DNA of 64,000 nt, taken from the NCBI GenBank assembly GCA_016794465.1, contig JAEUKA010000089.1, forward strand, positions 1-64,000. Direction: 5' to 3'. Below are positions 25,342 through 35,057 of this stretch, one piece after another. Both the position numbers and the translations under genes were made by a program. Position 1 is the stretch's first letter; the number at the start of each line of letters is the position of its first letter. Source of the stretch: Myxococcales bacterium. Its GTDB lineage: Bacteria; Myxococcota_A; Polyangia; Palsa-1104; JAEUJZ01. The notes beneath the pieces were generated by a model. It ran no database searches, was not told where the DNA came from, and was given only the letters and a program-made list of their open reading frames with translations.

Positions 25342-25875
25342 ATGTTGACTTGCGATGACGAGCCTGTGCTGTCTCCGCAGCTGGTCGCGCGGCTGCGGCG
25401 GATTCGCCTGCTGTGCCTGGATGTCGATGGCGTGCTGAGCGATGGCCACCTGTACTTTGCCGGTGGAGAAGGCGACGCCCGCTTCTGTCAGCGCTTCTCG
25501 GTGCGGGATGGCGTCGGGGTGAAGCTGCTGCAGCAGTCCGGGCGGCAGGTGGCGATCCTGTCGGAAGGCAGCATCCTGTCGGGTCGGGTGCGGGCCGAGT
25601 CGCTGGGGATTCGCCACGCCTACTTTGGACTGCGCGACAAGGTGGCACGGTTTGGCGAGCTGCTGGCCGAATTGCAGCTTGCACCTGAGCAAGCGGCCTT
25701 CATCGGCGATGAGCTGTCGGATCTGCCGCTGCTGGCGAGGGTCGGCTTTGCCGCCACAGTGCCCGATGCCGTGCCTGCGGTCCGTCGCGCCGTCCACTAC
25801 GTTACGGTACGACCGGGGGGCAGCGGAGCAGTGCGCGAGGTCTGTGACCTCATCCGCCGCTGCGGCGACACCTAA
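25342..25875 (+). CDS. kdsC: 3-deoxy-D-manno-octulosonate 8-phosphate phosphatase (KdsC-like HAD enzyme)
   Basis: A 177-residue C0-type HAD phosphatase, the normal KdsC size. Motif I is CLDVDGVLSDG, motif II the Ser in AILSEGS, and motif III/IV GDELSDLPLL. In LPS synthesis it removes the phosphate from Kdo-8-phosphate to give Kdo. ATG 25342 was chosen because an upstream extension of the frame reads through the repeat array. Together with the downstream reductase (15 bp away) it forms a small transcript whose promoter region is the 42-bp array. A phosphatase for a related sugar acid (YrbI class) is the alternative. Confidence 0.85.
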   Translation: MLTCDDEPVLSPQLVARLRRIRLLCLDVDGVLSDGHLYFAGGEGDARFCQRFSVRDGVGVKLLQQSGRQVAILSEGSILSGRVRAESLGIRHAYFGLRDKVARFGELLAELQLAPEQAAFIGDELSDLPLLARVGFAATVPDAVPAVRRAVHYVTVRPGGSGAVREVCDLIRRCGDT

Positions 25876-25890
25876 GGGAAGGAGACTGAC

Positions 25891-27093
25891 ATGAACCGCG
25901 CAGTGCTACTCACCGGGGCGACTGGGTTTCTGGGGCGAGAGCTGCTCCGACAGCTGGTCGAAGAGCTACCGACCGAGCAGACCATCTACTGCCTGATTCG
26001 CGGCCACGCCGAGGCCAAGTCCGCGCACCCAACCGTGCCAGCGCCCAGTCAGCAAGCCCAGGCGGAGGGGAGGCTGCATCAGCTGCTCGCGGAGCTGGGC
26101 TATCCAGACCTGACGGTGGCCAAGGTGGCGCGGGTCCAGGCGGTCGGTGGCGACATCAGCCAGCCGCGCCTCGGCGCCGACCACGAGCACTTGACGGCGC
26201 TCATCCAGCACGTCGGGCACATCTATCACGGCGCGGCCACGGTTCGCTTCGATCACCCGCTGGCTGAGGCCCGCCGCATCAACGTCGAAGGCACGCGCCA
26301 GGTCCTGGAGCTGACGCAGCGCATCAAGGCCGCTGGCGGTACCACTCGCCTGAGCTACATCGGCACCGCGTTTGTGTCCGGCACCCGCCGTGGCCGCATC
26401 TTCGAGAGCGAGCTTTCCACCGACCAGCCCTTCCACAACACCTACGAGCAGACCAAAGCCGAAGCCGAGGCGCTGGTCCGCAGCTACATGACCGACCACG
26501 GCCTGCAAGCAACCCTGTTTCGACCCTCGATCATCGTGGGCGACTCGAAGACCGGCGAGACTTCCAGCTTCAAGGTCATGTACTGGCCGCTGAAGGTCTT
26601 TTCGCGCGGCCTGATTCCAATCGTCCCAGCAGCCCGGGCGGGCATCGTCGACATGGTGCCGGTGGACTACGTGATTGCCGCGATCGGGGCGCTGTCTTGC
26701 CGGCAGGAGTCCATCGGTCGCTGCTATCACCTGTGCGCCGGTCCCGAGGGCGCGACGACCATTGGCGCGGCGCTCGACCAGGCGGCGGCGTTCTTTCGGG
26801 TCCGCAAGCCGCTGTTTGTGCCCACCGAGACGTTCGAGCGCTACATCCGACCGCTGTTTCGGCTGTTCTTCCGAGGCAAGCGGCGGCAGGCGCTCGATGC
26901 CGGGCGGGTGTATGTGCCGTACCTAAACTTCCGGGCGTCGTTCGATACGACCCAGACGAGGCAGGACCTGGCTGGAACCGGCATCGCGCCGCCGAGTGTG
27001 CACGACTACTTCGCCAAGCTGATGCGCTTCTGCGTCGACACCAACTGGGGGAAATCCCCTCCAAGACCGTCAACGGCGGGGGGGGCGGGTTAG
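25891..27093 (+). CDS. SDR-family reductase of the thioester-reductase / male-sterility type
   Basis: A 400-residue NAD(P)-binding protein starting after GGAAGGAG. The extended-SDR Rossmann motif is LLTGATGFLGRELL. Catalytic elements are the Thr/Tyr/Lys region: SYIGTAFVSG and NTYEQTKAEAE (Tyr-x3-Lys). This class (NAD_binding_4) reduces acyl thioesters to aldehydes or alcohols in fatty alcohol or polyketide release. It lacks the adenylation and carrier domains of carboxylic acid reductases, so it would use acyl-CoA or a carrier from elsewhere. The 3' end overlaps the convergent YkgJ gene by 24 bp. Confidence 0.8.
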   Translation: MNRAVLLTGATGFLGRELLRQLVEELPTEQTIYCLIRGHAEAKSAHPTVPAPSQQAQAEGRLHQLLAELGYPDLTVAKVARVQAVGGDISQPRLGADHEHLTALIQHVGHIYHGAATVRFDHPLAEARRINVEGTRQVLELTQRIKAAGGTTRLSYIGTAFVSGTRRGRIFESELSTDQPFHNTYEQTKAEAEALVRSYMTDHGLQATLFRPSIIVGDSKTGETSSFKVMYWPLKVFSRGLIPIVPAARAGIVDMVPVDYVIAAIGALSCRQESIGRCYHLCAGPEGATTIGAALDQAAAFFRVRKPLFVPTETFERYIRPLFRLFFRGKRRQALDAGRVYVPYLNFRASFDTTQTRQDLAGTGIAPPSVHDYFAKLMRFCVDTNWGKSPPRPSTAGGAG

Positions 27094-27789
27094 TAACTCG
27101 TAGACGGCTACGCAGACTGACTTTTGGCCGTGGCGCTCGCGGCTCTTGGCGTTGTGGACGGCGTGAAACAGCTGCGTGGCCCGCTGGAGCAGCCGTGACA
27201 CCGGAATCAGCTCGACCGCTTGCGGCGGCTTGCCACCTGGCGGGTCAGCGACACAGTGCTCCGCCGTATCGAGCGCGTGGGCATTGCGACAGCCGAGCGG
27301 TCGCACCGGATAGATGCTGCACCGACCGTCCGCCAAAAACGCACAGGGAAGCGCCTGGCGAAAGTGCGCCAGGTGGATGGCGTCATAGGTCGCCTGCTGC
27401 CCGGAGGCGAACGCGGTCATGGCTTGCTCGGGGGCGCTGCCGGCTCGCTGCTTCCACGCGGGATAGGCAGCCAAGAAGGCGGCTTTGACCTCGGCCTGCT
27501 CTGGCTGGTTGAGAAACGCCGCGATCCGCAGCGACTCGGGCAGATAACAGCTCACGAGCACGTTGCAGCACGCCGTACAGCCAGCATGACAGTGGATGCT
27601 GAGTCCTTGCCGTGCCGCCTGGGCCGCTCGCTGGGTGACGCCTTCCTCGAACTCTTCGGACAGCGCCTCGGCAATCGCCACCGCTTCGCCATCGCTGACC
27701 GCCAGTGGGAACCGCTTCTGGCCGCTGACGTAGCGCGGATCACTCGACAGCTCATTGACCAGTCGGCTGAGCCGCTCGGGGTCCGGCAT
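27070..27789 (-). CDS. YkgJ-family cysteine-cluster protein
   Basis: A 239-residue protein with the YkgJ/CxxCxxCC signature: CHAGCTACCNVLVSCY near residue 80, and further Cys in PCAFLADGRCSIYPVRPLGCRNAHALD and near EHC. These Cys form a metal cluster (Zn or Fe-S; the nature is unsettled for the family). The start at 27789 lies 3 bp after the S46 peptidase stop, so the two are co-transcribed. Confidence 0.8.
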   Translation of the reverse strand: MPDPERLSRLVNELSSDPRYVSGQKRFPLAVSDGEAVAIAEALSEEFEEGVTQRAAQAARQGLSIHCHAGCTACCNVLVSCYLPESLRIAAFLNQPEQAEVKAAFLAAYPAWKQRAGSAPEQAMTAFASGQQATYDAIHLAHFRQALPCAFLADGRCSIYPVRPLGCRNAHALDTAEHCVADPPGGKPPQAVELIPVSRLLQRATQLFHAVHNAKSRERHGQKSVCVAVYELLTRPPRR

Positions 27790-27792
27790 GGC

Positions 27793-29964
27793 CTAGCGCT
27801 TGCCCGGTGGCGGTGCGGTGGCGGGACGTGCGGGCGGACTTGGTGCCGGACTTGCCGCCAGCTGCAGCTCTTTGACCAGCGGATGAGCCTGATAGATCCC
27901 GCGCAGCGCCTCGAACAGCCCCGAGGTATGCACGGCCACGGCTCGATTGGCAGTGTCGTCATAGAAGAACGCGCCACCAAGCGACGGCAGGTTGCCATCG
28001 AAGACCGTCCCGACGACCTGGGCATCGCGGTTGAGCACCGGACTGCCAGAGTTTCCCCCCACGATGTCGAGCGCACTCACGAAGTTCAGCGGCGTCGAGC
28101 CTTTGAGGCGACTCTTCGCTGCCAGCCACGAGGCCGGCAGGACAAACGGCTCCCGCCCGGTGTGCCGCTCGAACGCCCCACCGAGCAGCGTAATCGGCGA
28201 CAGCTCCATCCCCATGTCTTTGTAGCCGCGCACCGTTCCGTACGTCACCCGCAGCGAGAACGTCGCATCGGGATAGACCGACGTACCCTGCACCGCAAAC
28301 AGCGCCTGCGCGACCAGCTCCGAGTTCTTCTTCTCGACCGACTCGACACTGTCCTGGTACTGGCGACGGATCATCCGCGACTGCGCGTCCACCGCCTTGG
28401 CAAAGCGAATCATCGGGTCGGTCGACGCCAAGATCGCCTTGCTACCGCCATCCCACAGCGCCTTGCGCACCGCGACATCGGACAGCCGCGAGCTGCCAAT
28501 CAGGTTGCGGGCAATCTCCTCAGGCGAGTACGGACCAAACACTTCCTTCACAAACGGATGATTCGGACCCAGCGCCTCGCGCAGCTTGCCGAGTGAGTAG
28601 GTCAGCGTCAGCGCTTCCAGCTGCGGATAGAGCGTCGATCGAGCGAGCAGCTCATGGGTCAGCGAAGGCAGCGCCGAGTCGCGATACTCGGTCAGTCGCT
28701 GATCGGACGGCTTGGGCAGCTCTTCAGCGGCGCGCACCAGCTGCCGGGCGTAGTGAAACAGCGTCGAGTTGAAGGCCCGCCCGACCTCGAGCAGCGTGTG
28801 TTCCTTATAGATCTTGCGCAGCTCGTCTTGAGATCGCGCCAGCGCATCCCACGCACCGCCGAACCGCTTCTGCCAGTCGGGATTCTGCGCCACCTGCGCC
28901 CGCAGCGCTTCTTCCGACGACCGCTTGGCCGACAGGAAGTTGCGACTGACCAGCGTCTCTTGCTGACCAAGCAGCGACTTGTACCAGTTCTCGACGCCAT
29001 AGAGCGGCTCGGTGGCAATCCGCCGCTGCTCTGCACCCAGCTTCGCAAACTCGAGGATGTGACCGCGCAGCTCGGCCAGATAGACGATCACCTCGGGATT
29101 GGCGACATCGCGCAGAAACTCCAGCTGCGCCACCGTCATCAGCCGCTGGGTAGTACCGGGATTGCCAGTGGCAAACACCAGCTCGCCCGGCGCCACGCCG
29201 ACCGGATTGACGGGAAAGTAGTGCGGCGACTTCAGCGGCTGCCCGTTTTCATAGACCCGCACAAACGAGACATCGAGCGAGTAGCGTGGATAGTTGAAGT
29301 TGTCCGGATCACCGCCAAAGCGGGCCGTCGCTGTCTCGGGCAAAAAGACCAGCCGCACATCGGAAAAGCGGCGGTACTTATACAGGTGATATTTGCCCCC
29401 GTGGTACAGCGTCACCACGTCGCAGCGCAGCTTGGTGGCCGTGGCACAGGCTGTCTCTAGGCGGCTGATCTCGCGCCGCAGCACCACCCCAAACTCGCCG
29501 TCCGACACCCCCCGGGTTACGCCCTGCAGCTTGGCCGTCACGTCCTCGATGTCGATCAGCTGATTGAGCTCTAGCGAGGAACACTTCAGCTCGCCGGCCA
29601 GCGTCGCCGCGTAGTAGCCGTTCTTGTTGAGATCGCGCTGAGAGGAGGACTGCTCGACGATGCACTCGCTGACGCAGTGGTGGTTGCTCATCACCAGGCC
29701 CTGCGGCGAGACAAACGCGCCCGAGCAGCCGTTGGCCAGGCGCAGCGAGGCGAGCTGGACCTTTTTCAGCCACTCGTCGCTGGCGTTGAACTCGTACTTG
29801 CGCAAGATGCGCTCGCGCGGAAAGTCCGTGAGTGTCCACATGCCTTCATCGGCGTGAAGTGGAGCGGCGGCCACCGACAGAAGGAGTGCGGTGCCGAAGC
29901 TGGCCATCCGGCAAGATGTGGCCCGGTTTGGACCAGCTGGCGGCACGTGCAGAGCGGTGGACAT
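27793..29964 (-). CDS. S46-family dipeptidyl peptidase (DPP7-like)
   Basis: A 723-residue exported serine peptidase that releases dipeptides from peptide N-termini in the periplasm. The start at 29964 has a strong GAGGAGG site 5 bases upstream; a signal peptide follows (MASFGTALLLSVAAAPLHA). Catalytic residues are visible: His in VMSNHHCVSECI, Asp in the PDNFNYPRYSLDVSFVRV region, and Ser in IVGGNSGSPVLN. Eighteen residues after the Ser the sequence is FDGN, the Gly form typical of DPP7 (hydrophobic P1) rather than the Arg form of DPP11; this rests on family knowledge. Length agrees with S46 enzymes (about 700). Confidence 0.92.
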   Translation of the reverse strand: MSTALHVPPAGPNRATSCRMASFGTALLLSVAAAPLHADEGMWTLTDFPRERILRKYEFNASDEWLKKVQLASLRLANGCSGAFVSPQGLVMSNHHCVSECIVEQSSSQRDLNKNGYYAATLAGELKCSSLELNQLIDIEDVTAKLQGVTRGVSDGEFGVVLRREISRLETACATATKLRCDVVTLYHGGKYHLYKYRRFSDVRLVFLPETATARFGGDPDNFNYPRYSLDVSFVRVYENGQPLKSPHYFPVNPVGVAPGELVFATGNPGTTQRLMTVAQLEFLRDVANPEVIVYLAELRGHILEFAKLGAEQRRIATEPLYGVENWYKSLLGQQETLVSRNFLSAKRSSEEALRAQVAQNPDWQKRFGGAWDALARSQDELRKIYKEHTLLEVGRAFNSTLFHYARQLVRAAEELPKPSDQRLTEYRDSALPSLTHELLARSTLYPQLEALTLTYSLGKLREALGPNHPFVKEVFGPYSPEEIARNLIGSSRLSDVAVRKALWDGGSKAILASTDPMIRFAKAVDAQSRMIRRQYQDSVESVEKKNSELVAQALFAVQGTSVYPDATFSLRVTYGTVRGYKDMGMELSPITLLGGAFERHTGREPFVLPASWLAAKSRLKGSTPLNFVSALDIVGGNSGSPVLNRDAQVVGTVFDGNLPSLGGAFFYDDTANRAVAVHTSGLFEALRGIYQAHPLVKELQLAASPAPSPPARPATAPPPGKR

Positions 29965-30107
29965 TCGGCCTCCTCAGGCGATTTCACAAGCGAGCTAAAG
30001 CCCGGGGGCGATGATTTTCCGGAGCGGTAGAGACTGTCAAGGCCCGTCGTGCCCGAGCGCACGGGCGAGCACGTGGGGGTAAGGTAGGAGATCGGGGCCT
30101 CGGCGGA

Positions 30108-31517
30108 TCAGGGAGTCGCAACGATCTCAAAGTCGCTGGCGCGCACCCAGGCGATGCGGTGGTTGAAGTGGATTTGGTAGTACTCGGTGCCGTCTTTGAC
30201 CACGATCTGCTTGCTCGGGTCATAGTCGCTGACAAACTCCTTGGCCCAGTAGTAGTCAGCGGTTGTTCGGGCGGCGAGTGCGTAGCGCTGTCCCGCCGGC
30301 ACGTCGTAGATCTTTTCCACGGTGGCCGGCTTGGTCGGCGGCTGGTACGCCGCATCCATTGGGTACGCCACGCCAAACACCGGTGCAGAGCTGAGTCCAC
30401 TCTTGGGCGTGATCATCGTCGCGCTCGCCTTGCGGGTCAGCGTATGACCTGGGTTTTTGAACCACGCTTTTTGACCGCCAAAGTAGATGGCTTCCCACTC
30501 GCCCTTCTGCTCGGCGCGGATGTAGACAGGACCAGTGCCCAGCTTGGTGCCCCAGTTGTTCAGGCGGTCGCCGGGCGTGCCCTTGAGGTACTGATTTTCG
30601 ATGAGCGGCGCCAGCGGATCGGCGGCGGTGTGCAGCGGGACAAAGTTGGCAGCGGCCTCGGCCACCTCGCGACAGTCTGCGGCGCCAAAGCAGTAGCTGC
30701 CCTTTTGTAGGTTTTGGGCATAGCCGGGACGCAGGACCAGCGGCGCGCCATCTTGACCGGGGTCAACCTCACTGGGCAGCGGTGAGAGCAGCAGCTGCAT
30801 GTAGCGGTCCCAGTCCCAGTACGGACCGGGGTCCCAGTGCATCCCCGCTTGCCGAGCCGCTGTCACACCGGGGATCTCGTCGTGGCCGATGATGTGCTCG
30901 CGGTCGAGTGGGACGCCGTAGCTCTTGGCCAGGTGGCGGACCAGCTTGGCCGACGCTTCGTACATGGCGTCGGTGAACCACTGCTTGCCCTCAATGGAGA
31001 CGGCTTCATGCTCGATGCCAATCGAGTGCATGTTGAAGTACCAGTTGCCGGCATGCCAGGCGACGTGCCTGGGCGCTACGAACTTGGCAATCCGACCGCT
31101 GGCCGAGCCGACCATGTAGTGAGCAGACGCGCTGGCGGCGGGATTTTGGAAGTGCGACACCACGCCATCCCAGCGGCCCTCGGTGGTGTGAATGATGATG
31201 TAGCGAATCGCCAGGCCGTCCTTGGGCCGGTTGGCGATGTCGTAGTTGCCGTAGCCGCCGGTCATCGGATCGCGCACCTTGTAGGCCGCTGGAATGTCCT
31301 CGCAGCGCAGATCGGAAGGACAGTCCGGGTCGACCTTCGGCGGTGGATCGGGCGGCAGAGTGGGCGGCGGATCGTCCGCAATGTCGGCCAGCTCAGCGGG
31401 ACCGCAGCCAGCCAGCGGCACTGTCAGCAGCTGCAAAAAGACCAGCGACCGGGCAAGCGACAAGGCCAGCCTGGTCGGCTGAGCGAGCGGTGTCGGCACT
31501 GACAACGAGAACGTCAT
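30108..31517 (-). CDS. Lipoprotein N-acetylmuramoyl-L-alanine amidase (Amidase_2)
   Basis: A 469-residue lipoprotein: signal peptide with lipobox (LLTVPLAGC), a Pro-rich spacer, then an Amidase_2/AmpD-like zinc amidase of about residues 95-250: YIIIHTTEGRWDGV (first Zn His), HYMVGSASG, AWHAGNWYFNMHSIGIEHEA, and HIIGHDEIP...HWDPGPYWDWDRY carrying the later His and Asp. It would cleave the bond between MurNAc and the peptide of murein. The C-terminal 190 residues have repeated SH3-like elements (YIRAEQKGEWEAIYFGGQKAWFK) as wall-binding modules. The start lies after GAGGTG. A membrane-anchored murein remodelling enzyme is likely. Confidence 0.9.
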   Translation of the reverse strand: MTFSLSVPTPLAQPTRLALSLARSLVFLQLLTVPLAGCGPAELADIADDPPPTLPPDPPPKVDPDCPSDLRCEDIPAAYKVRDPMTGGYGNYDIANRPKDGLAIRYIIIHTTEGRWDGVVSHFQNPAASASAHYMVGSASGRIAKFVAPRHVAWHAGNWYFNMHSIGIEHEAVSIEGKQWFTDAMYEASAKLVRHLAKSYGVPLDREHIIGHDEIPGVTAARQAGMHWDPGPYWDWDRYMQLLLSPLPSEVDPGQDGAPLVLRPGYAQNLQKGSYCFGAADCREVAEAAANFVPLHTAADPLAPLIENQYLKGTPGDRLNNWGTKLGTGPVYIRAEQKGEWEAIYFGGQKAWFKNPGHTLTRKASATMITPKSGLSSAPVFGVAYPMDAAYQPPTKPATVEKIYDVPAGQRYALAARTTADYYWAKEFVSDYDPSKQIVVKDGTEYYQIHFNHRIAWVRASDFEIVATP

Positions 31518-31563
31518 GGTGGCACCTCACAACAGGTAAGAGCAGGTGCCGATTTGTAGCACG

Positions 31564-33048
31564 TCAGCGGGAGCGACCCAGATCCGGCGTCACCACAAAT
31601 GGGTTTGGTGCCTGCTCTTCGCTGAGCGGGTCGCTGTCGAAAGGCTGAGCCTTGTGCGCGGGGCTGCTCCGTCTGGATGGCGCGCGTCGATTGACCGGCA
31701 GGGAGTGCTTGACTTCGGCGCGATCTGCGGCGCCGGCTCGTCGTATGGATGGCTCGACAGCTTTGGCATCGACCGCAGCGGGTACGGCAGGAACCGCGAC
31801 CGCAGCGGGGGTTTGGGGCGGTGCGACAGCCGGCTCTACAGTCGCTGGCACAGTCGCCGGTCGCTGCCCAGGCCACCACAGCCGTGAACCAAACAGGCCC
31901 ATCACCAGCAGCAGCAGCCCGCCTCCGAGCAGCGTCCGCCACAGCGCGCGTCCTAGCGAGCCCGGCACAATCCCTGGAACCTGCGTCACCGGCCCCGGCA
32001 TCGTCAGTGGCATCAGCCCATTTTGGAAGCGATGCAGATCCGACAGCAGCGCCCCCATCGTCGGATAGCGCTCCTCTCGGTCTCGCGCCATCGCCCGCAT
32101 CACGATGTACTCCAAGTCCGGCGAAATCTGACGGTCTGGACAGCGCCGCGAGGGTGGCTCGGCTGACTCGGTCAGGATCTTGGCGACCACCGACAGATAG
32201 CTGGCGGCGCAGTGGGGCACGCTGCCGGTCAGACACTCATACAACACCACACCCAGGCCGTAGACATCGGCGCGCGGGTCGAGCAAGTCGCCCCGGACCT
32301 GCTCGGGACTCATATACAGCGGTGTGCCGAGGATCGCGCCGGTACGAGTCAGTCGCGGCTCCTCGGTGATGCGGACGGCCTTGGCGATTCCAAAGTCGAG
32401 CAGCTTGACGAAGTCTTCGCCGTCGCGCGCACACAGGAAGATGTTCTCGGGCTTGATGTCGCGGTGCAGGATGCCACTCTCGTGAGCCGCCGCCAGCGCC
32501 GTCGCCAGCTGTTCACCAATGCGCAGCGTATCGGACTCTGCCAGCGCCGAGCAGCGTGCCAGTCGCTGGGCCAAGCTCTCGCCAATCAGCAGCTCCATCT
32601 CGACGTAGGGACGGCCATCGGGAGTTGCGCCGACATCAAAGACCTCGACGATGTGCGGCGAAGAAATCGACGCTGCCAGCCGCGCCTCGCTGTGCAGTCG
32701 CTGCACCAGATCGGGGGTCAACGCCAGCTGCGCGCTCAGCACCTTGACCGCCACCGGCTTGTGAAGAATGAGGTGCTCAGCGACGTAGACCGTTCCCATG
32801 CCGCCTTGCCCGATGCGTCGCTGAACCTTGAGCTTGCCGCCCAGGACTTCTTCGATCAGCGGATCATCACTTGCCACCGGCCCCGGACTGACCGTCGAGC
32901 GACCAATCGGCATCGGAGTCGACAGGTGCGGTGTCACACCCTGGCCATAGTCACCCGCCGGCGCCACCGCATGCAGCACTCCACCATCGAGCGGACACGC
33001 CTGTGTGCCATCCGCGTAGCGGGTCAAGCACTCAGCACACTGCAACAT
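31564..33048 (-). CDS. Hanks-type Ser/Thr protein kinase with N-terminal zinc ribbon and one membrane helix
   Basis: A 494-residue kinase. Residues 1-25 have two CxxC-like pairs (CAECLTRYADGTQACPLDGG), a zinc-ribbon found in myxobacterial kinases. The kinase domain is at about 70-335: GQGGMGTVYVAE glycine loop, VAVKVL lysine, HRDIKPENIF catalytic loop, LLDFGIAK and SPEQ. A hydrophobic helix (LLGGGLLLLVMGLFGSRL) near 380 leads to a Pro/Ala-rich periplasmic tail with basic C-terminus. It should phosphorylate proteins in the cytosol in response to a signal; no substrate is shown by the neighbours. Confidence 0.93.
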   Translation of the reverse strand: MLQCAECLTRYADGTQACPLDGGVLHAVAPAGDYGQGVTPHLSTPMPIGRSTVSPGPVASDDPLIEEVLGGKLKVQRRIGQGGMGTVYVAEHLILHKPVAVKVLSAQLALTPDLVQRLHSEARLAASISSPHIVEVFDVGATPDGRPYVEMELLIGESLAQRLARCSALAESDTLRIGEQLATALAAAHESGILHRDIKPENIFLCARDGEDFVKLLDFGIAKAVRITEEPRLTRTGAILGTPLYMSPEQVRGDLLDPRADVYGLGVVLYECLTGSVPHCAASYLSVVAKILTESAEPPSRRCPDRQISPDLEYIVMRAMARDREERYPTMGALLSDLHRFQNGLMPLTMPGPVTQVPGIVPGSLGRALWRTLLGGGLLLLVMGLFGSRLWWPGQRPATVPATVEPAVAPPQTPAAVAVPAVPAAVDAKAVEPSIRRAGAADRAEVKHSLPVNRRAPSRRSSPAHKAQPFDSDPLSEEQAPNPFVVTPDLGRSR

Positions 33049-33060
33049 GACGGGGGGAAG

Positions 33061-34107
33061 CTAGCTGCTTGCGAACAAATAAGCCAGCAGCCGATACATC
33101 CCAAACGACACTGCGCCCGAGATCGGCACCGTCAGCACCCAGGCAGTGACGATGTTGCCGGCCACTCCCCAGCGAACCGCCGACAGGCGCTTGGCAGCGC
33201 CCACGCCCATGATGCTGGCCGAGATGCAGTGCGTCGTTGACACCGGGATGCCCAGCCAGCTGGCGAACAGAATCGTCAGTCCACCGGAAGTCTCCGCGAC
33301 ACAGCCTTGAATCGGCGAGATGCGGATGATCTTGGTGCCCATGGTCTTGATGATGCGCTGACCACCGGCGGCAGTTCCCATCGCAATTGCGCTGGCGCAG
33401 GCAATGATGACCCACATCGGAACGCTCCACTGCCCGGCGGCCTGCTTGGGCAGCATCCACGCCGGCAGGACATGACCATCCCCGCCACTGGCCACAAACG
33501 ACAGCAGCGCCAGGGTGATGATGCCCATCGACTTCTGGGCATCGTTCGAGCCGTGCGCAAACGCCATCAGACTCGATGAAACCAGCTGCGCTCGCCGTGC
33601 CAGGCGATTGACGGTTGCCGCTCTCGATCGTCGGAGCATCCAGGTCAGGGCAATCATCAGGCTGAGCGCGATGAAAAACCCAGCGGCCGGCGAGCTGACC
33701 AGTGGCACCAGCACCTTGCGCTGCAGCGCCGCCCAGTTAAACGCCGAAAAACCACCTTTGGCCACCACCGCTCCTGCCAGCGAGCCAATCAGCGCGTGCG
33801 ACGAGCTAGACGGAATGCCAAACCACCACGTAAACAGGTTCCAAAAGCAGGCCCCGCACAGCGCCGCCAAGACCACCACCTGGCTCACCATCTTCGGGTC
33901 GGTAAAGCCCGCTGCGATGGTCTTGGCCACGGCCGTTCCGGTCAGCGCGCCGGTGAAGTCGAGCACCGCCGCCAGCAGCACCGCCGTTCGCACAGGCAAA
34001 ACACCCGTCGAGACAACCGTCGCAATGGCGTTCGCCGCGTCATGAAAGCCGTTGATGTAATCGAAGATCAGAGCGAAGACGATGACCAGAACGAGCAGGG
34101 TCAGCAT
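33061..34107 (-). CDS. pit: Pit-family inorganic phosphate transporter
   Basis: A 348-residue inner-membrane permease with about 10 hydrophobic helices. The two PHO-4 signature copies are FDYINGFHDAANAIA near the start and MAFAHGSNDAQKSMG in the middle. It takes up phosphate (with metal) using the ion gradient. GGAG precedes the ATG. It lies 48 bp downstream of a DUF47/PhoU-like gene, the usual partner, so the two make an operon. Confidence 0.92.
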   Translation of the reverse strand: MLTLLVLVIVFALIFDYINGFHDAANAIATVVSTGVLPVRTAVLLAAVLDFTGALTGTAVAKTIAAGFTDPKMVSQVVVLAALCGACFWNLFTWWFGIPSSSSHALIGSLAGAVVAKGGFSAFNWAALQRKVLVPLVSSPAAGFFIALSLMIALTWMLRRSRAATVNRLARRAQLVSSSLMAFAHGSNDAQKSMGIITLALLSFVASGGDGHVLPAWMLPKQAAGQWSVPMWVIIACASAIAMGTAAGGQRIIKTMGTKIIRISPIQGCVAETSGGLTILFASWLGIPVSTTHCISASIMGVGAAKRLSAVRWGVAGNIVTAWVLTVPISGAVSFGMYRLLAYLFASS

Positions 34108-34155
34108 GCCAGCGTTCTCCTGCGGGGTGACAACTGGACCGGTCTGCGCGACAGG

Positions 34156-34815
34156 TTAGGCATTCTTGATCGCCACGTTTTCGAGCACGTCGACCGCATC
34201 CTGCGCACTGTTGAGCGCGGCTTCGAGTGCCTCTAGGACCGTCTGATGCCGCAGCAGCTCTTTGGCATCGACCTGGGGATTTTTAAACAGCGACGCCATC
34301 TCATTTTGATAAATGGCATCGCCGCGCTTTTCCATCGACACCACCTGCAAGCGGGCCGGCGCGACCTTTTCCAGCTGGTGGGTCCGAATGAACGGCAAGG
34401 TGTCTTTGAGCACTGCCGTACACTCGGCCAGAAGCTGCAGCATCTCGCGCATCGCCAGGGACAGCTCGTGCATCTCAAACGCCACAAACGACTGCGCCGC
34501 CTTGTAGAGATAGTCGAGCACGTTGTCGAGCGCCGTCGCCAGGTAGTGCAGGTCTTCGCGGTCGATCGGCGTCACAAACGTCTCATCGAGCGCCAGCATG
34601 ATGGCCCGCACGATGTCATCGCCTCGGTGTTCCAAGGCGTGAATCCGGTCCAGAATTTCCTGAACCTGACGGATGTTGCCACTGATGTTCGGCCTGGCCG
34701 GCAGGTCGAGCATCTGCTTGGCAGCCTCTGCGAGCACGCCCGCATGCTCCTCAAGCAAAGAAAAGAAGCGGTCGTCTTTGGGAAGCAGCCAACGGATTAC
34801 ACTCTGAAACGGCAT
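34156..34815 (-). CDS. DUF47 family (PhoU-like) Pit accessory protein
   Basis: A 219-residue all-helical protein with the features of DUF47: RFFSLLEEHAGVLAEAAKQ, DRIHALEHRGDDIVRAIM, FVTPIDREDLHYLATALDNVLD, and YQNEMASLFKN. The family is PhoU-like, binds metal clusters and regulates Pit carriers. It stands immediately upstream of pit in the same direction. A small dyad GCCTTG-TCAC-CAAGGC lies at 34851-34866, about 35 bp upstream of its start, a possible operator or leader hairpin. Confidence 0.88.
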   Translation of the reverse strand: MPFQSVIRWLLPKDDRFFSLLEEHAGVLAEAAKQMLDLPARPNISGNIRQVQEILDRIHALEHRGDDIVRAIMLALDETFVTPIDREDLHYLATALDNVLDYLYKAAQSFVAFEMHELSLAMREMLQLLAECTAVLKDTLPFIRTHQLEKVAPARLQVVSMEKRGDAIYQNEMASLFKNPQVDAKELLRHQTVLEALEAALNSAQDAVDVLENVAIKNA

Positions 34816-35057
34816 GAAAGAGTCCTTCGACTCGAAGCGAGGGAAGCAGCCTTGTCACCAAGGCCTCAGAACCGTCGCCATGATATCAGGACGCCGCCCA
34901 GTTTGGGTAAGGCTTTTCGCAGCTTTGGCGCGTCCACCGCCGCCCTGCAAGACCTCGACGCGATTTGCCTGCCCGGCCATTTGCGCATAGCTTCCCCGCC
35001 ATCAGCGCACGCGTATCCTAAAAGCATCCCCAAACCCCCAGCCTACGAGGTGAACTT

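Noticed and set aside
27220..28596. Long plus-strand frame of 458 residues
   Set aside because: It is the antisense of the YkgJ and S46 peptidase genes, both of which have clear families.
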